A stretch of DNA of 64,000 nt from NCBI GenBank assembly GCA_022702705.1, contig CM040424.1:137007665-137071664 (forward strand), written 5' to 3'. Below the pieces are notes generated by a model. It saw only the letters and a list, made by a program, of their open reading frames with translations, did not search any database and was not told where the DNA came from. The position numbers were made by a program, and so were the translations under genes. The first letter of the stretch is position 1. The number at the start of each line of letters is the position of its first letter. This DNA comes from Papilionanthe hookeriana x Papilionanthe teres (taxonomy: Eukaryota > Streptophyta > Magnoliopsida > Asparagales > Orchidaceae). This document shows, piece by piece, positions 1 through 12,699 of this stretch.

Positions 1-2668
1 ATAAAAAAATTAGAATTATTAAAGTAGGGATATTATTAGGAAGGAATTTATTCTTTAATCTAAGAATCCCTAAATTAATCACCTCAATAATATTCAATTC
101 CTAATTAAAATGATAATCCAAATTCAAAACTTAAAATGCTTAATCCTTAAATTAAATTAAAATTAAAACATTTAAATTAAATCATTTTAAAAATTTCAAT
201 TAAATTAATACTATAACAATTAAAATTAAATCATCCCTAAAGCATAAAAAATAAAATATTAAATTAAAATTAAAAGAAAAATAATAAAATTAAATTAAAA
301 TTTAAATTAAATTAAAATTTAAAAAAAAGATAAAACCAAATTAGAATTTAAATTAAAATTTAAATTAAACTAAATTAAATTAAATTAAATTAAATCACAA
401 TAAATTAAATTAAATTAAAACATATTAAATTAAATTAAATAAAATAAAAAAAATAAAATCAAGTTAAAATAAAATTAAAATTAAATAAATAAAATTAAAT
501 TAAAATTAAAACCAAACCAAATTAAATTAAAATTAAATTAAATTAAATTGAATTGAATATAACATCACTTAGGACATAAAGAATTCAAAAATAAATCTAA
601 AACAACTTGAACACTATTCCAAACTTAAACCCATTGATTAAAATTAAGTCGAATCACAAATCACCTGAACATCGATTTGCCCTCAAAAGCTCTTGTTGTC
701 ATAACTCCTAAATGGAGTGTTAAGTGAAGTGTTACTTCACTCATAGGATATTCAAATGTCCTAGTTCACTGAGCAAGATAACAAAACTTGAACTCCTGGA
801 TGATTGATTCATTGTATAATTAAATTCTCTTGAACTTAAAATAATCATAAAAGTATTGAAAAGATGTTTAAGATTCGTCTTAAGCACTTCCTCAGTACGA
901 TAGGATGTTTATAAAAACAACTGAACTTAATTGTTCTTTGATGAAGAAAATAGTCCTCAAACCAAAACACAAGAACCTAGACGTTATAGGAGATGACTAG
1001 CTATAGGATTAGGAATTTGGTAGAAAACCATAATCCTTCCCTTAGCTTTTCCTAGGAACTTGCTTTAAATGCTTAAATATTCTAAATTGTGTTTCAGTGT
1101 AGCCTGGGATGACGGGAAGACCCTCCAGGTACGCTTTTATTTTATTGCAATTTACTTTCTTGCAATTTACCTTATTGCAAATGCACTTTACTTTTCTTGC
1201 ATGATAAACGAATCGTTGCATGAAAACCTACACTTTTAGGATAGTCCCTAAAACTGAAACCAAAACTAAATTAAAAGTCATTACAAGATAAAATTCACCG
1301 CCACAACATTTCAAAATATAAAACAACTCAAAATTTAATCACAAACAAAATACAAAACTACAATTAGAACTAAATTAAAACGTCTTGTTGGATGATCGGG
1401 AATACCTCGGATGATGTAACCTACGTGTTGCTAACGGATTTCCACGGTCTAAATGAAAGTGTGGAACTCATTTAGTTGAGTTTAGCAAATTCATATGGAC
1501 TAAGTGAATCGATAAAAATAACGATGCGGAAGGATGGAGCACGTGGGATCTTAACCGGTGTTGTTATAATCAACTTTAAGATTTGTTTTAATTAAAACAT
1601 AAAAAACACTTGGACTTTAAGATTTCTAAAACCAAACTTCTCTCTTCTCTTTTGATTACAATCTTCTAAAACTAAACCTCTGCAGCAACAAGAAGCTCGG
1701 AGCATGGTGGGCGGCACGACCACCGTCATCAAGCAAAACCTAAGTCTACTTCGGCAGAAACATTCTTAGAATTAAATAACCAAGCCATAGGATTTCGAGG
1801 TAGTTATCCTAGTGCAACATAAATCCTCAACCTTTTGTTAGGCATTTGCATCGCAAATTAAGCCCTAATCAGTCTTAGGACTCCGAGGTAGTCGTTCGAT
1901 ACGACATAAATCCTCACATCTTCGAGGCTATTTGTATGATCATGTCATACAAATATAAGTCCTAATCAATTAAAATTAGCAAGATCAAAACATTAAATAA
2001 ACATTAGGACTTTCCTAAATTCAAGCCAAATAATAGGATAGTCGGGAAATTACCGAAGTTCGCTTCGAATCTGTAATTTCTCCTACCTTTCTTCCTTTGA
2101 ATTCCTAAAACAAAATGTTCCAAATTTGATCCATTCCCTATTGAAATTCTAAAATTCAATCCCTTGAAAACATAAACTTTGAGATTCTTGAGAGCAGAAT
2201 TACTGATTATTATCGAGAGTTTTCTTAAGTGATTCCCGTCACTTAAGATGTAATTAACTATAGGGGCTTGCCCTTATAGAGAATTTTAAGAACCCGAGTA
2301 ATATAAACCCCGCTTAATTCATTTATATTAAGCGAGGGAATTTGATCGGCTTATAAAATTGGTTCGCGGACCAAACGGATGTCACAAATCTTCTAGTTTA
2401 TTTAATCGAGCCCTCATCACCAAACAAGTGTGTCTATTCTTCGGGATAGATACACGGTTTGTGATGCGGTGCTCGCTTATATAAACTATCCGGGATGTGA
2501 GGTCGGTTTGATTTCATATCTTAAAATTATTTTCAAAATCAAATACTACTTTCTAAATCATATATATATATATATTTAAATTAAAATTAAAATCTAAAAT
2601 TGGCCGACAACTTCTGTTAGGCGACCCATTTTCAAAATAAAACACACGACCTAAAAATAAGCCGTACA
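1..2668 (+). mobile_element. Partial LTR of the giant Tat/Ogre-like family, cut by the window start
   Basis: This stretch matches the reverse complement of about 3425-6098, the outer part of the giant element's LTR. It ends in GCCGTACA at 2661-2668, against GCCGACA in the other LTRs, and copia integrase sequence follows directly. No primer-binding site follows, so it is the right end of a plus-oriented element (its 3' LTR) or a solo LTR. The conserved TATAAAAT lies at 2352-2359. The left flank is outside the window, so the target duplication cannot be checked; the 5 bases to look for are GTTTA (2669-2673). Apart from LTR sequence it holds no gene. Confidence 0.85.
230..560. repeat. AT-rich AATTA/TTTAA low-complexity tract in the LTR
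   Basis: Irregular runs of the pentamer AATTA mixed with poly-A. The same tract, reverse-complemented, lies in the two LTRs of the giant element (about 5510-5880 and 26010-26390), so it is a part of the LTR and not an independent microsatellite. Confidence 0.8.
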
Positions 2669-2679
2669 GTTTACTAAAA

Positions 2680-3424
2680 AAGCACTTCAGGAAAAGCTTT
2701 CCAAGGGAGTCAAGTTCAGGAGCCCAAAAGCTTCTTGAGCTCATACATACAGATGTGTGCGGTTCAATAAAGCCAAACTCACTCGGTAAGAGTAACTATT
2801 TCTTTCTCTTCATAGATGATTTCTCATGAAAAACATCGGTGTATTTCTTAAAACAAAAATCAGAGGTTTTTGGAATGTTCAAAAATTTTAAGGCAGATGT
2901 CGAAAAAGAGAGTAGTCTTAAGATCATAGCTATGCGACCTAATCGAGAAGGAGAATTCACTTCAAAAGAATTTCAAGAATTCTGTGAAGTCAATGGAATA
3001 CATCGACTTCTAGCTGTTCCAATATCCCCTCAACAAAATGAAGTAGCGGAAAGGAAGAATAGAACCATTCTTAACATGGCAAGGAGCATGTTAAAAAGCA
3101 AGAGATTACCGAAGGAGTTTTGGCCAGAAGCGGTTGCATGTGTTGTTTATTTGGCTAACCAATCACCGACAAGAAGTGTGTTGGGAAAGACACCACAAGA
3201 AGTATGGAGTGGAAGAAAGCCCGACATCTCTCATCTACGAGTTTTTGGATGCATACCTCATGTACACATACCCGACGAAAAAAGAAGTAAGCTGGATGAT
3301 AAAAGCGAGAAGTTCATCTTCATTGGTTACGACACCAACTCGAAAGGCTACAAGCTATACAATCCAAATACAGGGAAGTCAATTATCAGCAGAGATGTCA
3401 TATTCGTTGAAGGAGGAGAATGGG
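2680..3424 (+). pseudogene. pol: Ty1/copia pol, integrase part (left half of a split element)
   Basis: One reading frame from 2680 to the insertion point encodes a copia integrase core. Landmarks are LELIHTDVCG (first catalytic Asp), FIDDFS, GEFTSKEF, VAERKNRTILNMARSMLK (catalytic Glu) and the copia-typical LRVFGC and KFIFIGYD stretches. An in-frame TGA interrupts it just after FIDDFS, at about 2826. The position normally holding the second catalytic Asp (TDRGGEF in relatives) reads PNREGEF, so that Asp appears to be Asn. The zinc finger, protease and gag parts are missing because the LTR at 1-2668 abuts at 2669. The frame resumes after the giant insertion at 31354, where removing the insert and one ATGGG copy restores it. 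The relic is not functional. Confidence 0.92.
3420..3424. repeat. Target site duplication ATGGG, left copy
   Basis: ATGGG directly precedes the LTR start TGTCGGC at 3425 and recurs at 31354-31358 directly after the other LTR. A 5-bp duplication is usual for Ty3/gypsy integration and defines both ends of the giant element. Confidence 0.9.
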
Positions 3425-6400
3425 TGTCGGCATATTTTTTAGGTCGGTGTATTTTATTTTGAAAAGGGGATCGCCTAACAGAAATTGTTGGTGAATTTTT
3501 AATTTAATTTAAATAAATAACTTGAAAAGTAGTATTTGATTTTGAAAATAATTTTAAATTTGAAAATTTTAAGATATGAAATCAAACTGATCTCACATCC
3601 CGAATAGTTCACATAAACGAGCACCGCACCACAAACCATATATCTATCCCTAAGGATAGACACACTGCTTGATGGTGGGGCTCGATTAAATAAATTAGAA
3701 GATTTGTGACATCCGTTTGGTCTGCGAACCAATTTTATAAGCCGACAAATTCCCCTGTTTAATATGAAAACATTAAACACGGTTTATATTACCTGGGTTC
3801 TTTAAAATTTCCTATAAGGGCAAGCCCCTATAATTAATTACATCTTAAGTGATGGGAATCACCTAAGAAAACTCTCGATAATAATCAGTAATTCTGCTCT
3901 CAATAATTTCAAAGTTTAAGTTTTCAAGGGATTGAATTTTGGAATTTTAATAGGGAATGGATCAAATTTGGAAGATTTTATTTTGGGAATTCAAAGGAAG
4001 AAAGGTAGGAGAAATCACAGATTCGAAGCGAACTTCGGTAATTTCCCGACTATCCTATTGTTTGGCTTAGATTTAGGAAAGTCCTAATGTTTATTTAATG
4101 TTTTAATCTTGCCAATTTTAATTAATTAGGACTTATATTCGTATGACATGATCATACAAATAACCTCGAAGATATGAGGGTTTATGTCGTACTAAACGAC
4201 TACCTCTGAGTCCTAAGACCGATTAGGGCTTAATTTACATGACATAATCATGCAAATGCCTAACAAAAGGTTGAGGATTTATGTTGCACTAGGCAAACTA
4301 CCTAGAAATCCTATGGTTTGGTTATTTAATTCTAAGAAAGTTTGCTCAAGTAGACTCAGGTTTTGCAGATGACGATGGTCGTGCTGCCCACCATGCTCCG
4401 AGCTCCTTGTTGTTGCAGAGGTTTAGTTATAGAAGTCATAAATCAGGAGTTGAGAAAAGTGTTTTGGTTTAGAGAAATTCTTAATTTCCAAGTGTTTTTT
4501 ATGTTTTAATTAAAACAAATCTTAAAGTTGATTATAACAACACCTGGTTAAGATCCCACGGTTCCATCCTTCCGCATCGTTACTTTTATCGGATTCACTT
4601 AGTCCGTATGAATTTACTAAACTCAAATAAATGAGTTCCACACTTTCATTTAGACTGTGGGAAATCCCGTTAGCAACACGTAGGTTACATCATCCGAGGT
4701 ATTCCCGATCATCCAACAAGACGTTTTAATTAAGTTGTAGTTGTAGTTTTGTATTTTGTTTGTGATTAAATTTTGAGTTGTTTTATATTTTAAAATGTTG
4801 TGGCGGTGAATTTTATCTTGCAATGACTTTTAATTTAGTTTTGGTTTCAGTTTTAGGGACTATCCTAAAGACGTAGGTTTTCATGCAACAGTTGTTTATC
4901 ATGCAAGAAAAGTAAAGTGCATTTGCGATTAAATAAATTGCAATAAAATAAAAGCGTACCTGGAGGATCTTCCCATCATCCCAAGCTGCACTTAAACATA
5001 ATTTAGAATATTTAAGCAAGTTCCTAGGTAAAGCTAAGGGAAGGGTTATGGTTTTCTACCAAATTCCTAATCCTATAGCTTAGTCATTTCCTATGACGTC
5101 TAGATTCTTGTGTTTTGGTTTGAGGATGATTTTCTTCATCAAAGAACAATTAAGTTTAATTGTTCTTATAAGTATCCTATCATATTGAGAAAGTGCTTAA
5201 GAAGAATCTTAAACATCTTTTCAATAGTGTTAGGATTGTTTTAAGTCCAAATGAATTTAATTGATCAGGTGAAGTAATCGTCCGAGGATTCAAGTTTCAT
5301 TATTATCTTGCTCAGTGAACTAGGACATTTGAATATCCTATAGGTGAAGTAACATTTCATTTAACGTTTTATTTAGGAGTTATGACAACCAAAGCTTTCA
5401 AGGGCAAATTGGTGTTCAAATGGTTTGTGATTTAATTTCATTTATCGGATTTAAATTTGGAATAGTGTTCAAGTTACTTTATATTTAATTTCTTTATGTT
5501 CTAGGTGATGTTATTTAATTCAATTTAATTTAACTTTAATTTAATTTAATCTGGTTTAGCTTTAATTTTAATTTAATTTTGATTTTTTTAATTTTTAATT
5601 TTAATTCTAATTTTAATTTTAATTTTAATTTTATTTGATTTTATTTTATTTTAATTTAATTTAATTTAATTTAATTATGTTTTAATTTAATTTAATTTAA
5701 TTTAATTTAATTTAATTTAATTATGTTTTAATTTAATTTAATTTAATTTAATTATTTATTTATTTTTAATTTAATTTAATTTAATTTAATTTAATTTATT
5801 TGATTTAATTTAACTTAATTTATTTGATTTGTTTGATTTAATTTAATTTAATCTTTAATTTAATTTTTTATTTTTAATTTTAGTTTAATTGAAAATTTTA
5901 AAAGAGTTTAATAATTTAACTTTTTAATTTAATTTTAATGATTAAGTCCTTTAACATTTTAAAACTTAAATTTGAATTATCATTTTTAATTAGGAAATTA
6001 AATATTATTGAGATGATTAATTTAGAGATTCTTAAATTAAAGAACAAATCTCTTCCTAATAATAATATCCATATTTAATAATTCCAACTTTATTATTCTT
6101 CCAAATTTAATCAATTATTTAATTAAAGTTTATTTCAATTATTTTCAAATTGTTTAGTAGATTTCTACCCCTTAATTATTTAAATTTCAATCATCCAAAT
6201 CAGATTAAGATCAAATATTTTACTCTTTATTTTTATTAAACCTAAAGTTTTAATTAAGGGTTAAAATTTTAATTACCATTTTGCCCTTCAAGATTAATAA
6301 TTTCATAACTCACTAAATTGAGCTTAAATGAACTTGAAGTTTTTATGAGACTTCACTCATATGCCAATAAAGACATGAGAGGAGAAAATGTGATTTTTCT

Positions 6401-9400
6401 GTATTTAATTTATTTATGTAATTATTTTTGGTAAAAAATAGAGATTTCCAAGGAAAATTTAATAACATGACCAAGGGAAAGTTTCTGTCCCTTAGAAAAT
6501 TATGGGACATTCCTAATGACCAGAGAACCACTTGGACCAATTTTGGTGATTTTTTGAATTATATTATTTTTATTATAATTATTTTAAATTTTGGAGTATT
6601 AATTGATTTAAAAATAAAATAAAGGTTAAAAAATGAATTTTATATTTTTCAAAAATCTCTCTGATATCAAGGAAATCAGACAATCAATTTTTACAATTTT
6701 TTGATTTTTTATTTGATTTATTAGAATTATTTTAGTGAAAATGCTAAAAAATACCATTTTTTTAATTTTAAAATTACCTTAGGGCTTTAAAATTTAATAT
6801 CTCATTAAATAGACCCGAGAAAAATATGGGGTTTGTTCCTAAGTGCTTAAAATTCAAAATGTGACATTATGGTGAATTTTATTATTTTTGTGATTTTTAT
6901 TATTTTTTAATTATTAAAATATTAAAATAATACCAAAAAATCAACTTTTTTAGAAAATTGAAATTTAATTTTCTTAAATTCCCCTGATATCAGAGAGGCT
7001 CCAAAACCAATTTGGTGAAGTTTTGAAATGTATTTTGAAAGTTATGAATTTTTGAAATTCAAATTGGCTAAATGACTTAATCAACCCATTTAGTAGGGCT
7101 AACCAAGTCCAATTGACCTCAAATTTTTATTGTGAACTCCTCTGATCCTAAAGGTCAGTGGAGAATTGATTTCAAGTCAATTTGATGTATGGTTAACTCT
7201 AATTTATTAAGGAGCTATTTTGGTTGTTTAAGCCAATTAGGGTTATTTTCAATAAACTAATCCAAAATCTATTTTTCCTAGGGTCCTCTGGTCATAAGAG
7301 ACATCACCAAATTTTCCTATAATTTATTTCACAACATGCTAATTATTGGAATTAAAATACTCAAAACAGCAACATGAATTTGAAAAATCAATAACTTCTC
7401 ATAGGGAGGGCCTCTGACTTTGGAAAATTCAGGGAATGTTCCAAAATTCAGAGGCTTCATAAGCCTTATGGTCTCATGCCATGGTGAATTTTCTATATGT
7501 ATGGAGAATTAAAATAATGCAGAAGGGAAATAAATCACTAAAAATAAAATACTTGATGAAATTAAATGATTTCTTTTCCACATTATTCTCCTCTGTTCAC
7601 TGAGCAAGAGGGTATTTTTATTTTATTTTTCTGATTTTTCTACACAAAGTTATGGATTTTTGATGTTTAGGGAATTAAATAAATCAAAAAATACCCTAAT
7701 TTTCTATTTATCCACGCGGTGCCGCGTCAACCTCGGCAGCTCCGAAACGCCGCGTGGCGCTCCCTGATTCGACGCCGTCATCTGACTCAGCGCTCTGGGG
7801 GCCCGCTTTGTCGTTCCATCTCCTGATCCGGCGCGATCCTAGCCTTCCGTCCGCGCGTGTATTAAATGAAAGGCATCCGTTCTTCGTCCCCAAGCCTCCT
7901 AGCCCGAGAACCGTCCGTCTTCTAGGCCTAAGATCTCACTCGATACTCGATGGATTTTCGTGTTCTTATGCTCTATGGATTCGTCTCGAGAAGACGAACA
8001 CATCCATACAGTTTATGTGGCATGAAATTGACTCAATAAAAATGGAGAATGTTCAGAAGCTCGGGAAGAAGAGTGAGGCCATACCTTTGCTCAGAGAAGT
8101 GTGGCTTCGATCTGAGGGTTGTGTCACCTTCGATTGGATCCTAGCAAGCTCCAGATGAAGTCTCCTGGTCTGGTGAATTTCCTAGCTATGAAAGTGACCA
8201 CAACCGATCAAAAAGCTTGGAGGCTGGAGCAACTAGGTGGCCTGGAGATGGGGCTTTCAGAGGGAAACTTCTCCTCTTGGTCCAGTGAAGGTGTAGGACC
8301 GCTCAATTTGAGGATTGGCTCACCGTGGCAAAGTGTCCTGGTTTTGGGTGAAGTTTCAGTCGAGAAATTGGATTTTGATGGTGGGGATTAGGGCAAATCG
8401 ACACTCGGGGATCAACTCGCTCTAAGTATGGAGAAGGGTTTGGAACAATTTTGGCGCAGTTTCGACAAGGTTTAGTGCAACTCTTCTCTCATGGTCGTGA
8501 GGGGCTCGGGTTTAAATAGAGGTGGCTGGAGGGCCTCACAGGGATGGCCAAGGGTTGGGATCAGCTGCTCTGGGCATGGGAAGAACAGCCATGGTGGCCA
8601 TTGGGCATGGGGCAGCTCAGCAAGGTGGAATTCCAAAGTTGGCTCACATGTGAGCTCTCGGGTGTGGTGTTTTCCGGCGACCTGGTGGCCGGCCGGCCAG
8701 GCACTGGTCACCATCTTGTTCAGGTGGGTCAGGGCTGGGGTTTAGTGTAGGCAATTAGCAAATGCCATGTGTAAAAGGCTTAGATTAGAATGGAATGGGG
8801 GAGGGCTCATTTTGGCTCAAATTGGTCAACTCATCCATTTGGGCTAGGTGCACCACCCAAGGCTTGGTTTAGGCTGAATAGAAAGTGATTTAGGTCAGCT
8901 TAATCAGTGGGGAATGGTCACCATCCAAGTACAATTAAGCTTAAGCAAGGTTTAGTGGAATCATGGGAGTGGTTAATCACCTTTAGGAATTAAGGAAAGA
9001 GTCTCCTCCTTTTGCCCAAAATGGCATGGTGACATGTAAAGAGGCTCTCATGGCTTCCATGTGGCTCATGCATGGCTTCATGGCTCATCTTTGGCTTGAG
9101 AAAAGTTAAGTCAATTTCATGGAAATGGATTTAAGAAAAATTTTGGTATTTTGATGGGAATTTGTATGGGCCTTAATTTGGAATGGCTTCATGATGAATT
9201 TTCAAACTTAGGGATTGATTTTAATTAAGGGTGTGATGAGAAGAATTTGTCATATGGGCTTTAGCATGAAATTTGGGCTTTTAGGAAGGTTTCATGTAAG
9301 TGGGCTTTTGGTTTAAAAAATAGATCTATGGATGAGAATTTTGTAGAAGTTTGGGCCAAATAATTGTTGGGTTTAGCTCATGGATGTGTCATGAGTGATT

Positions 9401-10862
9401 TGAAGCAAATTGGGAGTGATTTGGGTTTGAATTGGGTTGAATTTGAGCTTCTTTGGTGAATGGGCTAATATGGGTCAAATTGGGCTAACTTGGGCCAATG
9501 TTGGGCTAGGGTTGAAATTGATGTAAAATAAATGTTGGGAAATGTTTATGGGAGTGTTTCAAAGAGGTTTTGGCTTTGGTTGGGTTTTGATTTTGGGGTT
9601 TGGGCTTATTTGGGTTAGGTTTGGGTTTAGGTCAAAATTGGGCTTTTTAGCTTTGGGTTGGATTTGAGTGGGGTTTGGGTCTAAATTTTGGAAAAATCAT
9701 GTTAGGGTTTTGTTTGTAGGGATGTTAAGGAAGGTTTAGAAGGGATTTGGGGTTAATTGGAGTTGAATTGGGTGAGTTTGGGTTAGGTTTCGGGTGATGG
9801 GTCCAAATCGGGCTTTAAGGCCAAAAGTGAAATTGGATCCAAATGTCAATCAAATTGGACTTGGATTTGGTCTAGATTGGTGTTGGGAATGTTGAATTGA
9901 AGTTTAAAATTGAATTGTACCAGAATTTGGGTCAATTGGGTAGGTTTGGTTTGACATTGGGTTCACTTTGGGTTAAAATGGGTCAAATTGGGGGTTTTGA
10001 TAAAAGTAGGGTAAATTGACAAAATTGGCTCATGGTGTAGTTGAAAAAAATGAAATTGGGAATATTTGGGATTTTCTGGAATTTTCTGGGAATTTTCTAA
10101 ATTTTTGGATTTTTGGGTCAAGAGGGGTATTTTGGGTATTTGGAGGGTATTGGGAGGTATTTTTGGAATTTTTGGTATTTTTGGGTATGGATGATCAAAT
10201 TGAGTGGAGAGAAATGTTTAGGAATGGTTTTGGGGAATTTTGGGTGATTTGGAAATTTTGGAGGATTTCAAGGGTTTTGGGTAGGCTAGGCGGGTGTAGG
10301 GTCCCGGGGGTCAAAAATTGAAAATTTGGAAAATTGAAGATTGGGTGAATATAAGTGGAATAAAATCATTTTGGTTGAGCCTTGAAGCCATATCAAACCC
10401 ACATGAGCCATGAAGGGACTCATTTGAGGCATTCACTATATTGTTCCTAACCCTCTTAGCTAAGGGCTTAGGGGTTAAGGACCATCCATGTGAGTCACCT
10501 TTATGAGTCAGGAGGTCAAGTTAGGTATGTGTGTGCTTCTAGGATGTGTGTGAAAGTGTAGTGTATAGGTGTAGTGTGTGTGTAAGTCAGCCCTTCACCG
10601 GACCAGGCCACCCAGGGCAGTCCTAAGGCCAAAGAGTCCCATAGGAACTCATCCTTTAAACTTCCACATTCGATTTCAACCCTCTAGGTGATTAGGGGTC
10701 TACGATCAAGTTTGTGGAGTTTGCAGGGAGTTAAGAAGTGGTTTGAATTTCTAAGTGGTGGGTCCCAATTCTAATCCTCTAAGACAGTCAAAGGAAAAGC
10801 CTAAGGCTAGATCCTAAGTACTAAAGAGAGAAAAGAAGACCTCATTAAAAATGAGGTCAACA
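3425..10862 (-). repeat. 3' LTR of the giant element
   Basis: The LTR runs from TGTCGGCA (3425) to TCAACA (10862) on the plus strand; in the sense direction it is TGTTGACCTC...TGCCGACA, with canonical TG...CA ends. The inner terminus forms a hairpin (GACCTCATT/AATGAGGTC) at 10839-10859. Inside are a pentamer AT-rich tract (about 5510-5880), an AT-rich stretch (6100-7690), a GC-rich island (about 7690-8760) and a long G/T-rich stretch (8760-10300). The GC island holds an open 134-codon plus-strand frame (7754-8158), which I do not regard as a gene. Apart from these I see nothing coding in this LTR. Confidence 0.93.
5510..5880. repeat. TTTAA pentamer low-complexity tract (3' LTR)
   Basis: Runs of TTTAA/AATTT, interrupted by TTATG and TTTGATT variants. 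The same tract is in the other LTR at about 26010-26390. Its length differs slightly between the two LTRs, as expected for a slippage-prone repeat. Confidence 0.85.
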
Positions 10863-10882
10863 AATGGACCCCCAATAGGTGT
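10863..10882 (-). other. Polypurine-tract region and 3' complementarity element
   Basis: In the sense direction this is ACACCTATTGGGGGTCCA followed by TT and then the LTR start TGTTG. The GGGGG run is the best candidate polypurine tract, the plus-strand primer site, although it is short for one. The 18 bases at 10865-10882 are perfectly complementary to bases in the element's own leader (23641-23658). The primer role is inferred from position only. Confidence 0.5.
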
Positions 10883-11221
10883 GGTGAGCTGATGGAGCAC
10901 ACCGCGCGTATTGGCGTTGACCGAAGCGATCAACAAAACCAACACAAACGTCCAAGTGACAAACTTAGGACAAAGTAGAAGAGTTTTCGCTGGGGAGTGT
11001 CAAGTGTATTTCCTAGACTGGAGATTCCTGAACTCTCACTGGGGAAAGGAAAAGGAGGTGAATCCCAAATCACATGACCTGGGGGAATTTCAATTTAGAT
11101 TTTATATTGTTTCAATTTAAGTTTTGATGTGTAATTTTAGATTTTAGCTTAGAGTTTTAATTTAGATTGAAGTTTTGTCAATATTAATTTGAAGGGATTT
11201 GATTTGAAATGAAAATTGGAA
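10883..11221. other. 3' UTR segment between the satellite array and the 3' LTR
   Basis: About 340 bases with no recognisable coding sequence in the sense direction. A short plus-strand open frame (10911-11120) shows no known motif and is probably chance. Confidence 0.5.
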
Positions 11222-12440
11222 TTTTGTGGTTTTAGATGTAACATCTTCAATCTCAAAAGAAAATTGAATTGATTAGATTGAACCATTACAATGAGGAGAG
11301 ATCTTAGAGCAATGCGGTTTTGGATGTAAAATCCTTAACCTCAAAAGTTTGAATTTTGATGTATTTCATTGCGATAGGGAAAGAATCCTAAAGCAATGCA
11401 GTCTCGGATGTAAAATCCTCAACTCCAAGAATTTGATTTTGATGAATTTCATTGCGATAGGGAAAGAATCCAAAAGCAATGCAGTCTCGGATGTAAAATC
11501 CTGAACCCCAAGAATTTGATTTTGATGTATTTCATTGCAATAGAGAAAGAATCCTAAAGCAATGCAGTCTCGGATGTAAAATCCTCAACTCCAAGAATTT
11601 GATTTTGATGTATTTCATTGCGATAGGGAAAGAATACTAAAGCAATGCAGTCTTGGATGTAAAATCCTCAACCCCAAGAATTTAAATTTGATGTATTTCA
11701 TTGCAATAGGGAAAGAATCCTAAAGCAATGTAGTTTCGGATGTAAAATCCTCAACTCAAAAAATTTGAATTTGATGAATTTCAATGCAATAGGGAAAGAA
11801 TCCTAAAGCAATGCAGTCTCGGATGTAAAATCCTCAACTCCAAAAGTTTGAATTTGATGTATTTCATTGCAATAGGAAATGATCCTAAAGCAATGCAGCT
11901 CGGATGTAAAATCCTCAACTCCAAAAGTTTGAATTTGATGTATTTCATTGCGATAGGGAAATGATCCTAAAGCAATGCAGTCTCGTATGTAAAATCCTCA
12001 ACTCCAAAAAGTTTGAATTTGATGTATTTCATTGCAATAGGGAAAGAATCCTAAAGCAATGCAGTCTCGGATGTAAAATCCTCAACTCCAAAAGTTTGAA
12101 TTTGATGTATTTCATTGCAATAGGGAAAGAATCCTAAAGCAATGCAGTCTCTGATGTAAAATCCTCAACTCCAAAAGTTTGGATTTGATGTATTTCATTG
12201 CGATAGGGAAATGATCCTAAAGCAATGCAGTCTTGGATGTAAAATCCTCAACTCCAAAAAGTTTGAATTTGATGTATTTCATTGCAATAGGGAAAGAATC
12301 CTAAAGCAATGCAGTCTTGAATGTAAAATCCTCAACTCCAAAAGTTTGAATTTGATGTATTTCATTGCAATAGGGAAAGAATCCTAAAGCAATGCAGTCT
12401 TGGATGTAAAATCCTCAACTCCAAAAGTTTGAATTTGAAT
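11222..12440. repeat. Tandem array of about 15 units of about 83 bp in the element's 3' UTR
   Basis: The marker GATGTAAAATCC recurs every 82-84 bases about 14 times, plus one diverged copy (GATGTAACATCT) at the left edge. Units differ by a few substitutions; the left-edge units are most diverged. Each unit contains CATTGC, then TAGG, then CCTA, then GCAATG, so each RNA unit can fold into a stem-loop. Such arrays between pol and the 3' LTR are known in Tat/Ogre elements and can seed satellite DNA. It is not a CRISPR array: there are no unique spacers between short repeats. Confidence 0.93.
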
Positions 12441-12507
12441 AGTCATTGACTTTGCAAAGATTTTTTCTGTTGATTTGAAAAGTGTGGAATTTTGGTTTTT
12501 CGAGAAT

Positions 12508-12537
12508 TTCATGAAAGTTGTAAAAGACTTTCATGAA
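12508..12537. other. Perfect 11-bp inverted repeat with 8-nt loop
   Basis: The arms are TTCATGAAAGT (12508-12518) and ACTTTCATGAA (12527-12537). It lies in the 3' UTR just beside the satellite array and could form a stable hairpin in the RNA. Its function is unknown; RNA export, 3' end formation and chance are all possible. Confidence 0.75.
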
Positions 12538-12699
12538 GGAAACAGATTAGGAGGGAATATGTAGATGTTACATACCCCGTTCAAAAGAGTTAATCAAAAG
12601 TTGCTGGTTTGGATTGGGTATAATTCCTCGCCGTCAGATTCGATCCGTGTCAGTGGAATCAACCGCTTCCATCCCGGACAAGGGAAAGAGTAGAATGGA

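Noticed and set aside
5510..5880. Telomere-like or centromere-like simple repeat
   Set aside because: The pentamer is TTTAA/AATTT, not the plant telomere TTTAGGG, and it is a fixed part of each LTR.
7754..8158. 134-codon plus-strand frame in the LTR GC island, also at 28249-28653
   Set aside because: It is repeated only because the two LTRs are nearly identical. It is antisense to the element, matches no motif and is not kept in LTR A or B.
11222..12440. CRISPR-like array
   Set aside because: Whole 83-bp units repeat head to tail without unique spacers, in a plant retrotransposon 3' UTR.
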